Shown: positions 32,316-45,196, numbered from the stretch's first letter. The stretch is DNA of 64,000 bases from Saposhnikovia divaricata (GCA_036435485.1 CM071601.1:186656939-186720938), one strand, 5' to 3'. The notes: a model not told the origin generated them from the sequence alone. Numbers and translations are program-made.

Positions 32316-32740
32316 TACGCGCGGCTGGCCCACGCGCCAGCGCGTGTGTTTCACGCGCCAGTCAACGCCAGTGATCAATGGATGACGTCATAGTGACGTC
32401 AGCATGACGTCAGCGTGACGTCAAGAAGGGCTGAATGGGTTGTAACGCATCTGTTGAATGCGTTACAGCCTGTGACGCATTTCAGAAATGCGTGACAATA
32501 CGCGCGGCTGGCCCACGCGCCAGCGCGTGTGTTTCACGCGCCAGTCAACGCCAGTGATCAATGGATGACGTCATAGTGACGTCAGCATGACGTCAGCGTG
32601 ACGTCAAGAAGGGCTGAATGGGTTGTAACGCATCTGTTGAATGCGTTACAGCCTGTGACGCATTTCAGAAATGCGTGACAACCTGTAACGCATTTAGGAA
32701 ATGCGTTACAGCCTGTAACGCGTTTCCGAAATGCGTGATA
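32316..32740. repeat. 183-bp tandem duplication rich in TGACGTCA and GTAACGCAT units
   Basis: A 183-bp unit starting tacgcgcggctgg at 32316 is repeated at 32499, nearly identical. Each copy holds about four TGACGTCA-type palindromes and ends in ~30-bp repeats of GTAACGCAT...AATGCGT(T/G)ACA, which continue to about 32740. Open frames here (about 32582-32863 on both strands) encode only the repeated CVT.CNAF.K type pattern and are artefacts of the repeat. GC-rich, unlike its surroundings. Confidence 0.85.
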
Positions 32741-33417
32741 GGCCAGGCCAGTCCCGTGTTCGTTTTCTTCTTTTGCTTTTTCTGGGAGCTTGGAGACTCC
32801 GATTTGGGCGTGCAAGATATCGTTGGATTCGTTTTTTCGAGATTGATCTGATGGTGTGGTCAAATATTTTTATAAAAATAGTTTTGAACTATTTATTGCT
32901 GAAAAAGTGTTTTAAAGCATGTTTTAAATGTTTAATTGTTTTAAAACGCAAATTATGATACATAGAGATGTATATAATTGTATAATATGTTATAACATGC
33001 CTACCTTTATGTTCCTTTTTGTTTATATATGTGATATATGCTTATATTTACCATGCGATGCTGGATTTAGGTGAACATAATTGACATAAGGCATAGTTTA
33101 GACGATTTAGGATTTGTGAAATTGTTACACAAGTTTAATATTAATATTATGAATACAATAATGAGATTCTTGTGTTTGTGAAACACGTAATTAAATATGA
33201 ATTATCAATATTGAGAGAAAGGATGATGCTGTCAAAAACAAATTTCGATCTGTAAGAAAGGGGTATTAAGTGATGCCTCTTGACAATGCTCCCCCCCGAT
33301 CTGGGAATCATCCAATTATCGATTATTGATTTGAAATATTTAATTTATGTAGAAGAATCTCTTTATAATATGATTATGATTGTAACATAATATAATCCCT
33401 CTAAACTAAAAACAGTC

Positions 33418-34200
33418 AAGTCGTAATTGGCCAAAGACACAAAAGGGTTTGTGTCGGTTATGATCTTCCATCATGACAGAAAGTGTTTCTTGTTTTCGGT
33501 GCATTGTCGTTTCGTGCTACAGTCGAGGGATTTGTTACCGATCAACATGAAAGTACTTGTCTGTTAAATTAGATGTGTACAAAAATTAGATTTCAGTGGT
33601 CGTTACATGCTATAGCCATGGGCTATTGGAATCTGATTTAATTGTACGAAATGTTGGTTCTGACTTGACTTAATAATATTGAATTTTGTCGTATTTTTAT
33701 TATAGATTTAGATTATCTATTAGACTTAAAACACGTAAGACTTATAGGTTCGTACGAAAATGTTTCGTAAAATTAAAACCCTCTTTTATTAAATATCAAG
33801 TGATAAAATGGCCAAAGGCACAACGGGCTTGTGTCGGTCGTAGCCTTCCAACATGATAGAATGTGGTTCTTATTTTAGGGCATTGTCGTTTCGTGCCACA
33901 GCTGAGGGCTTTATTTCTGAAATAAGGGGTACTGGCCTATTACATTAGATGCGTGAATTAATTAGAGTTCAATGGTCGTTACGTGCCACAACCGTGGGCT
34001 ATTAAAATCTGATTTAATTTGAACGAGATGTTGGGTTTGACTTGACTTAGAATATTGAGTTTGTCGTGCCACAGCCGTGACTCAATGATTCAAGAGGCTA
34101 AAGTTTTATTAGGGAATAACATGAGATTTAATTGACAAGAATTGTCTGCCTATGGAACATCACATGGCGTTTCGTGCCACGTCCGAGGTTGTGTGATGGA
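33418..34200. repeat. Degenerate ~380-bp tandem repeat in the outer copia element
   Basis: A block beginning 'aagtc..aattggccaaagacacaa' at 33418 returns at about 33800 in the same order (GTGTCGGT, TCGTTTCGTGC.ACAG, GTCGTTAC.TGC.A.AGCC.TGGGCTATT). A third partial set of TCGTGCCACAGCCGTG motifs runs to about 34190. No coding frame; in the untranslated part of the element. Confidence 0.65.
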
Positions 34201-35229
34201 AATTAGGATCCCTATTCTCACTAGCATTGTGAATGCTCAGTTATACATATAAGAGGGTTATATAACTTAGATAAAATAGTGGGAACCGCCAATGAATAAA
34301 GACCCGATTCATTTGGTGTTAAGATTATAAAATCGAATATTCTACTTATGTTGTTAATTTTATTTAAAGATTTTAAAATATAAATGTGATGTCTTCTGCA
34401 CTGTAGAAATAGCATAATGGATGCTAGGTCAATGACTTGTTGACAAGGAAAATGAGAATTGTTTTCACAAGTAGAATAGATTGTTTTTCGTCTTGAACTC
34501 ACCAATCTTCGCAAGTTGTGAGTGATGTATCTGATGATGAGCGAGATGTCTCATTTTGTTCATCTACAAGTGTTGTTAGATGAATAAGTTAGGGACATAG
34601 ATATAAGATATCGATGTTGTTTATCGATAACAACGGTTTAGCAATATTTCTGTCAATGACCTTGTTTTATATGATCAATTAGATTGTTCGTTAATATAAC
34701 TGGTCTTTAGACAGATACATAGTTAATTCAAGATGTGATCTTGAAATCTCATTGTAAGAATAAAGTCAAGATGTGATCTTGAGGTCTTATTATAAGAATA
34801 GGAAGGTGAGTTGAAAAGACAAAATGTTTAAGATAAGTGTTAGCCAAGAAAGCAAAGGTATTAGACTTCCACTGAAGAAGGATAGGATATTGGAATTGGA
34901 TTATGTAAGATAAGTCATACAGAATCAAGGAAGTAAAAGGTTAGTGTAACCTCAACTTCAATATAAGTTTGTTAATAGTTGAAATGAATAAGTCTATAAG
35001 TCAATCATCTACTTGGGTATTAGACACCACTTAGGTTCAAGGATTACGAATCTTAACCAAAGGACAAGTAGATAGCTAGACATCGATGAAGTCCTATATA
35101 ATTGAAATAGAACAACTGTTGTTGTTTCAATTATGAGAACTTGTTGATTAGTCATGTTGTTGAACTTATGGATTATATGTTTTCATATTGAACAAACTAG
35201 ATATAATGAGATAGATCAGGTTTGATACC
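34201..35229 (+). other. Internal region of the outer copia element, unassigned
   Basis: Probably the decayed gag/protease part, judged by position before the integrase remnant that resumes at 48355. No motif is clear enough to name. Confidence 0.35.
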
Positions 35230-37163
35230 TGAAAGGCATATGACATAGCCTATTTGTATTTCGAGGATTCAACTCAACTTAAACAAGAATGTAATAGTAA
35301 ATAGTATATGTACTGTCACAGGGATCTCAATTGTATTATCTGTCAGAAAAGAAAGAAGACAAAGTCAATCTACCGTTTTGAGGTATACTACACTTGAAGA
35401 AGTTCATTCAGTTGATCAAGCATCAGTGGAGTAATCAAGACAGTGGATTCTATTTATAGTGACAAGAGGTTCCTACAGTGGCAGAATACAGATTATAAAG
35501 GTTTGAAAAAGAGTGAAGAAAAAGAAGACATGAACCACAACTTTAAAGTCAATATATGAAGAACAGTCATTGCGGTTAGTCACTCATGAACCAGACAGTA
35601 CATCGAGTGTCAACATTAAACAGTGGTTGTTTATCATTAACTTCAGTGGTTCAAGCTATCAAGACTGGTATATGGTAGAAATCATTGTGCAAGCAACAGA
35701 GGTGCTAAATTAATTAACCACAATGGTTTTGCAATCAAGACTTGCTAAGGAATAATCTTTGTGGAGGATCAAATTTATCAAGACATAGAAGACCACAAGG
35801 GTTATGCTATCAAGGAGGTATATTAATTTTATCTTAATTAATTAAGCCATTTGAATTATTTATTTGATAAATTAATTCTATCCGAATTAATTTATTCAAT
35901 AAATTATTTAAAAGATTAATTAAGTTAGAATTAATATAATTATCAAGCAAGGAGGTATATTAATTTTCACTTAATTAATTAAGTCATTTGATTTATTTAT
36001 TTGATAAATTAATTCTATTCGAATTAATTTATTCAATAAATTAATTAAAAGATTAATTAAGTTGGAATTAATATAATTATAAAAAGACTTCATATTAATT
36101 CTCTTTTAATTAAATTAAATTAATTGGCTAATTTATTTTATAAATTAATTCAATCAGAATTAATTTATTCTTTAAATTAATCAATTAATTAATTAAATCA
36201 GAATTAATATAAGTGTTTAAAGACTTAAAACAATTCTGCTCAGCGAATATGACCTAATCAGTTAAGTCATACCGAACACAGCTGTTGAGTTAAGTCATAC
36301 CGAGCATTGTTGAGTTAAGTCATACCGACCATTCAAGATTATGTCTTACCGACCTGATTAAGTCTTACCGACTTCTTGCTAGCTGTTGTAAGTCTTACCG
36401 ACTTCTTGCCAGCTGTTTTAAGTCGTACCTAACTTCTGTTAAGTCATACCGACACATTTTATGTCTTAATGGAGGTTTGTGTAAGTCGTAATGAAGAAAA
36501 TTATGTCTTGGAGCTAGTTTAAGTCATGCTGACAGCTGATTTATTATGTCTTGAAGCAGTTTAAGTCATACCAGATCAGTACAAGACATAAGTGGCTATA
36601 AATACACCAGCAGACACAGCAGAACAGAACTGAAAAATTCTTCACTTCTCCAGCAGAACACAGCAGAGAGAGACCAAGAGAAAATGGTTCCTTGAGCATC
36701 AAATTAATTCTTGTAAATTATTTCTGGCTTGTATTGCTAAATCTAAACCGATAGAAATTGTTTACTTGCACTTGTGGAACTATCTAGCGGATTAAGTTCC
36801 CTAGAATCTCTCGATCTTTTTATTACAAATATAGAAAAGTTCATGTTGAATTTTCTATAGAATTTGTAATAATAAATTTCGATCTTTTTATTTACAAATA
36901 TAGAAAAATTCATGTCGAATTTTCTATAGAATTTGTAATAATTAGTTTGGTCATCAAACCTTGTAATTTGTACCCGTGTATTTAGACACACCCCATCAAG
37001 TTAATATAAATTTTATATTCAACTTGAAATATCGGTATTCGTTTTATTCCGCATCAATTTGTTCTTGATTTAATATTTTAATATTTTTAAGAAAAGATCA
37101 AATTCGATAAAACGGTATAGTTTGTATTCAATCCCCCTTCTACAAACTATTTTGGACCTAACA
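35230..37163 (+). repeat. 5' LTR of the inner copia element
   Basis: 1934 bp, TGAAAGG...CTAACA. Contains three ~135-bp AT-rich tandem units (about 35811-36210), an AAGTCATACCGA repeat field (36257-36590) and TATAAATA (36597-36604). An 82-codon minus-strand frame inside it is not a gene. Confidence 0.9.
36257..36604 (+). promoter_or_regulatory. AAGTCATACCGA repeat field and TATA box in the inner copia LTR
   Basis: About eight copies of AAGTC(A/T/G)TACC(G/T)A and several ATGTCTT variants lie in one orientation over about 330 bp, ending just before TATAAATA (36597-36604). Spacing is irregular. Reiterated motifs upstream of the core promoter look like an enhancer in U3. The same field is in the other LTR (about 47441-47789). 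Confidence 0.6.
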
Positions 37164-37164
37164 A

Positions 37165-37177
37165 TTGGTATCCGAGC
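37165..37177 (+). promoter_or_regulatory. Primer-binding site of the inner copia element
   Basis: TTGGTATCCGAGC begins one base after the 5' LTR; it is a variant of the tRNA-Met complement TGGTATCAGAGC with one or two changes. Confidence 0.7.
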
Positions 37178-37279
37178 GTTTTGATTGACGCACAAATCAA
37201 GATCCATATTTTTGTGGTCCTCCAATTGGATTTCGAGTTTGTTGACCCGTACAGAAATTAAATCCGGTATTAGACCAAA

Positions 37280-37905
37280 AAGTCAACTCCTCTATTTTCG
37301 ATTTTTTAACGTTCAAAAAATTCAATACTTGAGATTTTTGAACTTTAAATAATTTGAACTTATTTTTGGATTCTTTAACTTTCAAAATTTTCAATTTTGA
37401 GATTTTTGAATTTTAAATAATCTAAATTTATTTTCGGATTCTTTAACCTTTAAAAATTCTCAATTTATGATATTTTTGATTTTTAAACAATATGAGTTTA
37501 TTTTCAATTGTTAATTAAATTGAATTTATTTTAAATTGTTTAATCTTCAAAAATTTTCATTTTATGATATTTTTGATTGTTAAGTAATCTTAACTTATAT
37601 TCGAATTTTTTAATTCTTGAAATGATTAATTCTTGGAAATTTTGATTTTTAAACAACTTGAGTTTATTTTCAAATTGTTTAATTTTCAAAATTTTTAATT
37701 CTTGATAATTTCGAATTTTAATTAACTTGAATTTATTTTCGGATTCTTTAACTCTAAAAAATTTCATTTCTTGAGATTTTTTTATTCTTAATTAATTTGA
37801 CTCTAATTTCAAATTTTAATTAATTTGAACTTACTTTCAGATTTTTTTATTTCTCAAAAAAAAATTTCGAGTCCTTGAAGTTTTTGAATTTTAAATATTT
37901 TGAAT
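37280..37905. repeat. AT-rich tandem repeats in the inner copia leader
   Basis: About eight degenerate 65-80 bp units with 'ttctttaactttcaaaa.tttcaattcttgagatttttgaattttaa' character follow the primer-binding site. Minus-strand Lys/Phe-rich frames across them (near 37197-37394 and 37540-37767) come from the repeat and are not genes. Confidence 0.7.
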
Positions 37906-40699
37906 TTAATCTAAGCAAATAGTTCTATGAAGATTGTTAGTTGAAGATTCCTCCAGACGTCAAAGATGATTTGAATCTTTTGAAGAAAATACATTTTTCA
38001 ATGAAATTAATTTCTACCTACTGAAGAAAAATTTGTGGAAGCTCCTCAAAATTATATCCATAGAATTCACTTGTTTTTCAGAAGCAGGAATGGAAGAGGT
38101 TTTAGTGGATAGAATTTTTCTCGAAGATTTGAATTAAGTCTATTGATTCTGTGATATACAAACACTAAGTGGATTGCTCCAATGTAACATCTACTACACT
38201 TAGTGGATTGTAACAAGAAATATCTTTCAAGGAATCAACAGAGATTTTAGAAAGTGGAATCAAGGAGGTTTGAGAATGAACTAGACAGTTAGACATCTCA
38301 GTCAGGAATTAATGATGGAACCTCAGAACATACATGAAGAGTTACTAATTTAGAAAGAGTACAAATGTTTAATCCAGGAATTAGGCCTATCTATTCCGAA
38401 GCAGAAACTCTTCAGGATACAGTTCAAGAGGTGGCTACAAGACTGAGTTGGTGGAAAGAACAAAACGATAGTTGCAGTTATGAAAAGTTTTATGTGTTAA
38501 GTAACTATCAAGGTGTGCAACATGGTACAGAATTCTGACAGACAAGGATGAATAGGGATTCATTAAATGAGATGAAACAGAAGCATCAGTGCAGAACTTA
38601 TCTTGATGAAGAAAAGAGTTGGGATGGATCAGATGATGATGAGAAGAGCATAATTAATATCTTGCCTTCATAGCAATCTCTGAAGATGATTCACCTCACA
38701 TGTCTCAGGTATCAATTCTTCGAACTAGTGTAATATGTAATTCTCAGAAATTCAAAGCATGTTAAGATCTTAGTTTTTAATTATTATATCTTTGGTTAGA
38801 AGATCTTATTATGTGTATGAATATTTGTTGAATTTAATTAATTGCAATAGTGAGTTAGAAGTGTTCCTTAGACAATATCTCTCAATTCTTAAATGATATA
38901 TGTCAAGCATATATGACCTCTGCTTAAGCTAGTTTCAGGATCCCCAGTAGAACAAGATTTGCTTATTCATTCTGAATTGTTTGTTAAGTTTTAAAAAGTT
39001 TAAAAGATGAAATAATTACCTAGGGTGTCAGTAGAACTTCAAGTCATTGTAAAACTGACTTAGGTAATAGAGATTATATAATATAATATAACAATAGGAA
39101 TGGATTGGATAGAATTAGTGATTAATTGTTAATTCTTTTATTCCATGCATGTTTAGAAAATTATTGAATATCTGTAAATCTACTTGCTACCTGTTACACA
39201 AGTGTACATAGGTTAAAGTAGATAGTACTGAATTTTCTAAAATGCATAACATGCCTAATTTGCATAATTCTTATCTCAATGTTTTAATATTGAATGTATG
39301 CTATGTATTCTTATTATCATGCCTGCTTATTTCAAATGTCATAAATGCATTTCCTAGTATCTGCATTGATTATAGAAAAAGCATGTTTAAGAATTACAAT
39401 AGGGCACATACTGCTTGTCCTTCTTATGTTAGGAAGGAACCATTATTCTCCTTGCTCAGTGAATATTTTGTCAATGACATTAAAAAGGAGAAATGGTCAG
39501 TCAAAGATAAGAATGAGCATGTTAAGGTTAAACGGTTGTTAACTCTGATAAAAGAGAAATCTCTAATCCATCTGGACCCAATTAAACAATTTGGGTACCA
39601 AGAACTTTTTATCAATTTGTGAATGTAGGGCTTAACAGGTTAATCGATTATGCATTATTATTGATCTATTCAAAGCATATCATCGAAGAAAGAACCCTGC
39701 TATCAAATGTGAATGTGAAGACAGGCCAAGTGGTTTATCCCTTGGAGACAACAGCAAGGGTATGACCTAGGGTCAAGGCTATTCAATAGCTAAGGAATGT
39801 TGTCAGTAATAAAGCATCTTTTACAAGATGAAGAGCCTACTGTTCGAGGATTAAGGAAAGAGAACTTATCTGTAGCTGACATGGAATCTCAGTCAAAGGT
39901 GAAGTCAACAAGGTCAAATCTAAAGCTTCATCAGACAAGAGTTCAGCTATGACATAAGGAGCTCTCTCACCTGAATGTCAAATCAAGAGATTCTTTCTTG
40001 AAAATCGAATCAGCAAAGGAGACTGCCTCATCTGGAATTAAAGTAAAATAAAATTATGAGGCATGTCATAAAGAGAAGTCAAAGAAGCATCACACAAAAG
40101 TTCTACATCAAAGTAAAATATATTTTAATGGTGATGACTGATGACTTCTCTCAACGAACAAGTTGTTGTTCAGACAATCTGAAGACAAGACACCACTGAT
40201 GATGATTGATCACATCTTAAACCCTGATCCGTAAGAATTTTAGGAAGACCCCATAAGTATGAAGGAAATTGTTTTGCAATTTTAAATGAAAGTGAGCATC
40301 CTAGCAATCAGCTAATGCTCAAGAGGATAATTTCCTTTGTTACTCAATGGAGTCAACAGCCTACAGGGTGATTGTTATTAATCAACAGAAGGTGATTGAA
40401 AGTCTTAGTGATGTTCAACAACTTCTAGCTCCCAGCTGTCAATGGTTATGATGATTCAGATCCAAGTAATGTCAAACATGGAGAATCTTCATGTAAACCC
40501 AGCAATAGCTTAGGGGGGCAACAGAAGGATCAACTAGTCAACTCAACACCACACTGAAAGTCAAAGGATACTATGAGAACATGTCTGCTAAGACAAAGAA
40601 TGTTGACTCAATTAATTCTTTGTCCTAGTTCTTAGTGTTTCTAATGGTGGAAGTAAAAGACTAGCAGAGCTTCAAGTACTAATGATTATTTCTTTAGTT
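37906..40699 (+). other. Decayed gag/protease/integrase part of the inner copia element
   Basis: By position this should be gag to integrase. Only short protein-like stretches survive (for example a frame near 38355-38460). A 126-codon frame at 39242-39622 is AT-rich with hydrophobic N-terminus and no family resemblance that I can see; I do not call it a gene. Confidence 0.35.
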
Positions 40700-40995
40700 T
40701 TCTTTTAGAAGAAACTAAGAAAGCTACAAAAGCTCTGAAAGATTTAGATTGAGTGATTGCAATGCAAGATGATCTCAATCAGTCCAAAAGGCAGATTGAA
40801 GGGAAGCTGGTATCTAGACCAAACAACAAGGCTGTATTTGGTACAAGGATAACCAGAAGTCTACCTGGATGATGTCAAGGCATTGTTATGAGGGACAAGG
40901 CCAAACTGGATGCTAGGTTACAATTTGATCAAATAGTATATTTGACAAGAAGCACCAGTGACAAGACTTGAGGATATCAGGCACCTGCTACACAT
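40700..40995 (+). pseudogene. Copia reverse transcriptase fragment
   Basis: Conceptual translation gives ALKDLD*VIAMQDDLNQ, then VSRPNNKAVFGT and GIVMRDKAKLDARL, matching in order the conserved N-terminal part of copia RT. At least three in-frame stops and a truncation just before the expected TFAPV region make it non-functional. Confidence 0.75.
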
Positions 40996-41929
40996 TCAAG
41001 ATTGTAATGGACATCTGGACCTACAGAATCTAGATGCTAGAGGAATGTGAACAAGTGCACTCCTGGTTGGTGAGATAATGGAAGATCTCTACAGGTTAGT
41101 ATGAACTGGTATCATCACTCAAGCAAGCATGGAAGACATGGTATGACACCCTATCTATAATTTAATATTTGGTATCAATCTTTAACAGTTGGTATCTTTT
41201 AACAATTGGTGTCACATTTATAGAACTCTCTACATCTTTAGGCACAAACATAAATGATATATATGTGCAATGATATCTTGACTATATTTTATGTTGGTTT
41301 ATTAACTAAAAATTGGTATCAAGATATTTGCTGTTTTGATGTTGGTAAAGTTGCAATTCTTTTGAATTACTTCATGCAAGCCAATAGAAGAATCCTTTTA
41401 GGAGCTCAGGCAAGCCAAAAGAATAATTCTATTTGGAGCACAAGTAAGCCAAAAGAATGATGACAATAAAAGTGAGTCCAGGATCTTTTGTTTCTATTCA
41501 GAAGATTCTAGACCTGTCAAGACTACCTACCAACACATCACTATAGCTGGATTTTGACCTATTAGTTTGGACCAAACAAGTTGGTAATCAAAAATCTTAG
41601 ATGGACCCGGATCTGAGGAAATGGTACCCTAAAGATATTTGACCCAATAAGTTCAGGATCTACTAATTAGGACCTAATCAGGCTATAGAGTAATCATCAG
41701 CTTACTATCTTATTCAATTGCTAATAGATCACTTACACACATATTTTATTCTCAATATGCAAATTTGCAAGGCCCCAAGTGGATTCTAGAGAATCTATTC
41801 TTGTAGTTATTATACTTGATTTTCAGATGTCTTAAGTTGGACCCATCTCCGGAGATGGTACCCTAGAAACATCAGTTCTGACATGTTTTGCTGCATAGAG
41901 ACAGATCAAATGAGTTGTACAAAAGCAGG

Positions 41930-42120
41930 AGAAAACAAGGAATCAAATTCATCTCCAACAACTCTGTGGAACACTCAAGGACTAAGCAACTTGCATAAGG
42001 TATCAATTCTTTCGAGAGCATGTCTTTAGTCAAGAATAACTTGCAGATACGTTTACTAAATCACTTGATGAAATTAAATTTTCAAGATTGGTTTATAAAC
42101 TTGGGATTTTATTAATGTTA
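41930..42120 (+). pseudogene. Copia RNase H C-terminal fragment
   Basis: Translation gives VEHSRTKQL, then FFREHVFSQ and LADTFTKSLDEIKFSRL, the conserved end of copia RNase H (…HSRTKHI…, …LADIFTKPL…). An in-frame stop interrupts it. It marks the end of pol; 4.3 kb remain before the 3' LTR. Confidence 0.8.
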
Positions 42121-44698
42121 TATAATTTGTATATCCCATCTGTTAAGTATTTCTTAAGTAAGCTCATAAGTATTCAATTGTAGTATTGAAAGGACTTGTA
42201 AATTCATTGTAAGAAATTCATAAATGAGTTCATAAGTATTCAGTTGTCCGTATTGAAAGGACTTGTGAACTTATTTACATCCAGACCTCACGCTGAGAAT
42301 TATCTGTTGAATGATTGCCATATGTATAATTGTAATATATTTTAGTGGTGATTATTTAAGGATAATTTAAATACTTAAATGCTAAAATCTAACTCATAGA
42401 GATTTAGTATTTAATTATTTAATTATTTGTTTTGATTTATGTGGGTTACGATCTTGAAGCAATTCAATTTAGTATTCGCTCTATACCTCATATTTATCAA
42501 AATAAATAAATAACATAACTAATTTGGACCTAATCTGTATTGGTCTTCAATCAGTTATGAGATGTTAATTCTAGTGAACTTTAATGCTCCATTTTCAGAA
42601 ATTCACTATAATTAATATCATGGTTCTAACAATTGGTTGTATTGAAGTTTTGACTTATATCAGTTAATGATATTTAGTTAGAATTCTATTTACTAACTAA
42701 TTGTAAGATTTATTGGTATGTGTGAAATTACTTAGAACTCCTCTAAGTAATCATTGTTATATCTTTTACAATTCACTCATATTATTATACATGGTATGAA
42801 AATTATCTAAGTAGAACTATGGATATTGTAATATCTAAAGTGACCATTGTTCAGTTACTTGGTCTAATTTTTATGCTTATTTGCAAGCTTCTAATCACTT
42901 TGATAATAAATGTTATATACTATGGATCAAGGTGTATAGGACTTAGAATATCATTTCTAAGATTGCAGACAAGACAGCTTTGGTAATCGAGTCTTATTTC
43001 TAGAACCAAGGTTGTCTACTAGTAAACAGTTGTTAGGAGTTAACAATTGTTATTATCGAGGAGTTGCCTTGAAGTCATAAGTCTGAAATGTTATTACTTA
43101 AGAGCTTGTGTATTTCTTGTCAACTAGTTCCTCGTACTTATGAATATCAGTGAATGATGTTCTTAAGTAGTTAGATACTAATATTCATTCTGTCAATTGG
43201 TACTCAATGTAACAATTCAATCTTCACTAAATTGAATTTATCTTACAATAGATTGAATTTATCAAACGATTGGTATCATTGAATATTTAGTATTTAGCAG
43301 TGATTATTTATATCCTAGTTAAATTATGATATGAAGCAATTCAATGGTTTATTTGCTCATAATTTAATTTTGGTAAAGTAATCATAAACACAATTACTTG
43401 CATAGTTGGTATCAAATAGTAAAATATTTGTTTACTAACAATTGCTAGTTGTTCTGATACTTTATTGCAAACTAATTGTGATGTATATATTATCTCTGAT
43501 GATATTACTTAGGATTTATTCTGAGTAAGCGTGTCTTATCTAAAAATCATTAGTGTTAGTATATATTAAGGTGTTCAACTTTCTAAGTAAGTGAGACTTA
43601 AAGTTACATTCGGTCTCCTATCATATTTTGAAGTGGTGAAGATTTTTCAAAATTAAATTCTCTAATTCTGGTTATACACCACTTTATACATATGATAGTT
43701 CTTAGAATATTTTACATCCATCAGTCGATTACTTAGTTTATGTTGTGCTAAGTAATGAAGTGCCAAAGGAGAGACATTGGTTATCTGTACTTATGTACTT
43801 GGTAATCTTTGTCACCTAAACGACATCAAGTGCTTGTATGAGTCTTTTCACTGACTTTGTGTTAAAGTTCTCTATACATAATAAGCACTTAAAGAAAATC
43901 TTTCTTTCTTAATTACTGCGAAGTCAAGAGTTTGTGTCTTTTAAAATTAAAACGACCTAGTTTTCATTATAAGACATGATAATACATTGTTTTATGCATA
44001 AATACAAACTCTTGCACATTAACAGTTTTTAAAAGAAAACTGAAATCTTTCTACAGTTGTGATTGCTTATATTATAAAACTTTTTTTTGAAGTCACAATT
44101 GTACATCATTTCACTCACAAGATATAATGCATATGTTTTCACATAATGTTATGGTATGATGTAAATGCATTCTATCTCTATATTGCTCTATTGCTATGTG
44201 ATGCAGGTTCAACTCCTAGTGGAAGTTTTCTCACATGAAAGTCATGAGGTTGTAAACCCAACAACTTCTATCCCAGACTATAAATCAAAATCTAAACACA
44301 TCCTAACTTACCCCTGAAATGGAAGTAACTTATTTGACTAGAGGTCATTAAGGGAGTAACTGCACTTGATGCAGCAAATAAGGATGTGAGGGATAGTAAA
44401 CCCACAGCTCTACCTCTCAAGGAGAAAAGAGGTATATAACTTGAGGTATCTGTAAACTCGCCTGCATTCTCCTAAAAGGATGCAGAGCTGAAAATGGCAC
44501 TATAACAGTCTCTGGATTCATTCTATTAAAAGGATGAGTTTATTGAAATTCGTCTGTCAGCCAGGGCATATGTTGGTAGGTCACTACTTCATACACAATA
44601 CTAAAATACTTCCTATGCACAAAGTGAGATTGCACACACTAAGGATGAATTGACGGAAACAACTCATACTCCGACCATTTTACGGTTAGGATTATAAG
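42121..44698 (+). other. Post-pol region of the inner copia element
   Basis: Long AT-rich region between RNase H and the 3' LTR, a place where SIRE-type elements may carry an env-like gene. No coding frame or transmembrane pattern is recognisable. Confidence 0.4.
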
Positions 44699-45196
44699 TT
44701 GAAGGTTCCTCAAAGAACCAAGAGTCTTCACAGACCTAGAGAGAAGGTATTGATCTCAATGCAAAATTCAACAAGATCATTATCTAACTCCCCAGAGGGA
44801 ACATCTCTGGATCCTACGGGTATCGGGTCCGACATAGGTGCGGATCGGCAACTTGTGAACTATGATTCAGATTTACCTGATGAGTTTAACAAGGTGATGT
44901 CTTCACAGACATTTGAAGGGAACTTTGATCTCAATGCTAAATTTTATAGATCATTGTTTACCTTCTCAGAATTCAAATCTGAAACCCATAAAAAGGGAAA
45001 ATTTTATAAACTTGTAGATTATGACTCAGATTCGTCTGACGAGTCTAACGAGGATTGGGGATTTGCAAAACCCCATTGCACCACCAGTGACCTCTCTAGA
45101 AGGGGCTATGGTGAATTTTCCTTGCAGGTACACATGGATGTTGGAGCTATGAGAGATAAGAGTGATACACTAGTGAGCATGAGTGTAAACACTTGA
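44699..45196 (+). other. 165-codon open frame with internal duplication, post-pol
   Basis: Longest open frame in the post-pol region. The first and second thirds are related: each has an Asn/Ser-rich stretch followed by VNYDSDLPDEFNK or VDYDSDSSDESNED. Hydrophilic, acidic, no signal peptide or membrane segment. The first upstream-supported start is not an ATG; the first ATG in frame is near 44759. It may be an exon-like relic of an extra ORF; function unknown. Confidence 0.35.

Noticed and set aside
32582..32863. Overlapping Cys-rich frames on both strands
   Set aside because: Generated by the GTAACGCAT tandem repeat; both strands are open for the same reason and no family is recognisable.
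36257..36590. Regularly repeated AAGTCATACCGA motif considered as CRISPR-like array
   Set aside because: Spacing is irregular, motif is short and degenerate, and it lies in a plant retrotransposon LTR.
36743..36991. 82-codon minus-strand frame, repeated at 47928-48176
   Set aside because: Lies inside the two copia LTRs and is simply duplicated with them; AT-rich, no domain.
39242..39622. 126-codon open frame inside the inner copia element
   Set aside because: No copia domain or other family seen, and the surrounding pol is dead; likely chance.
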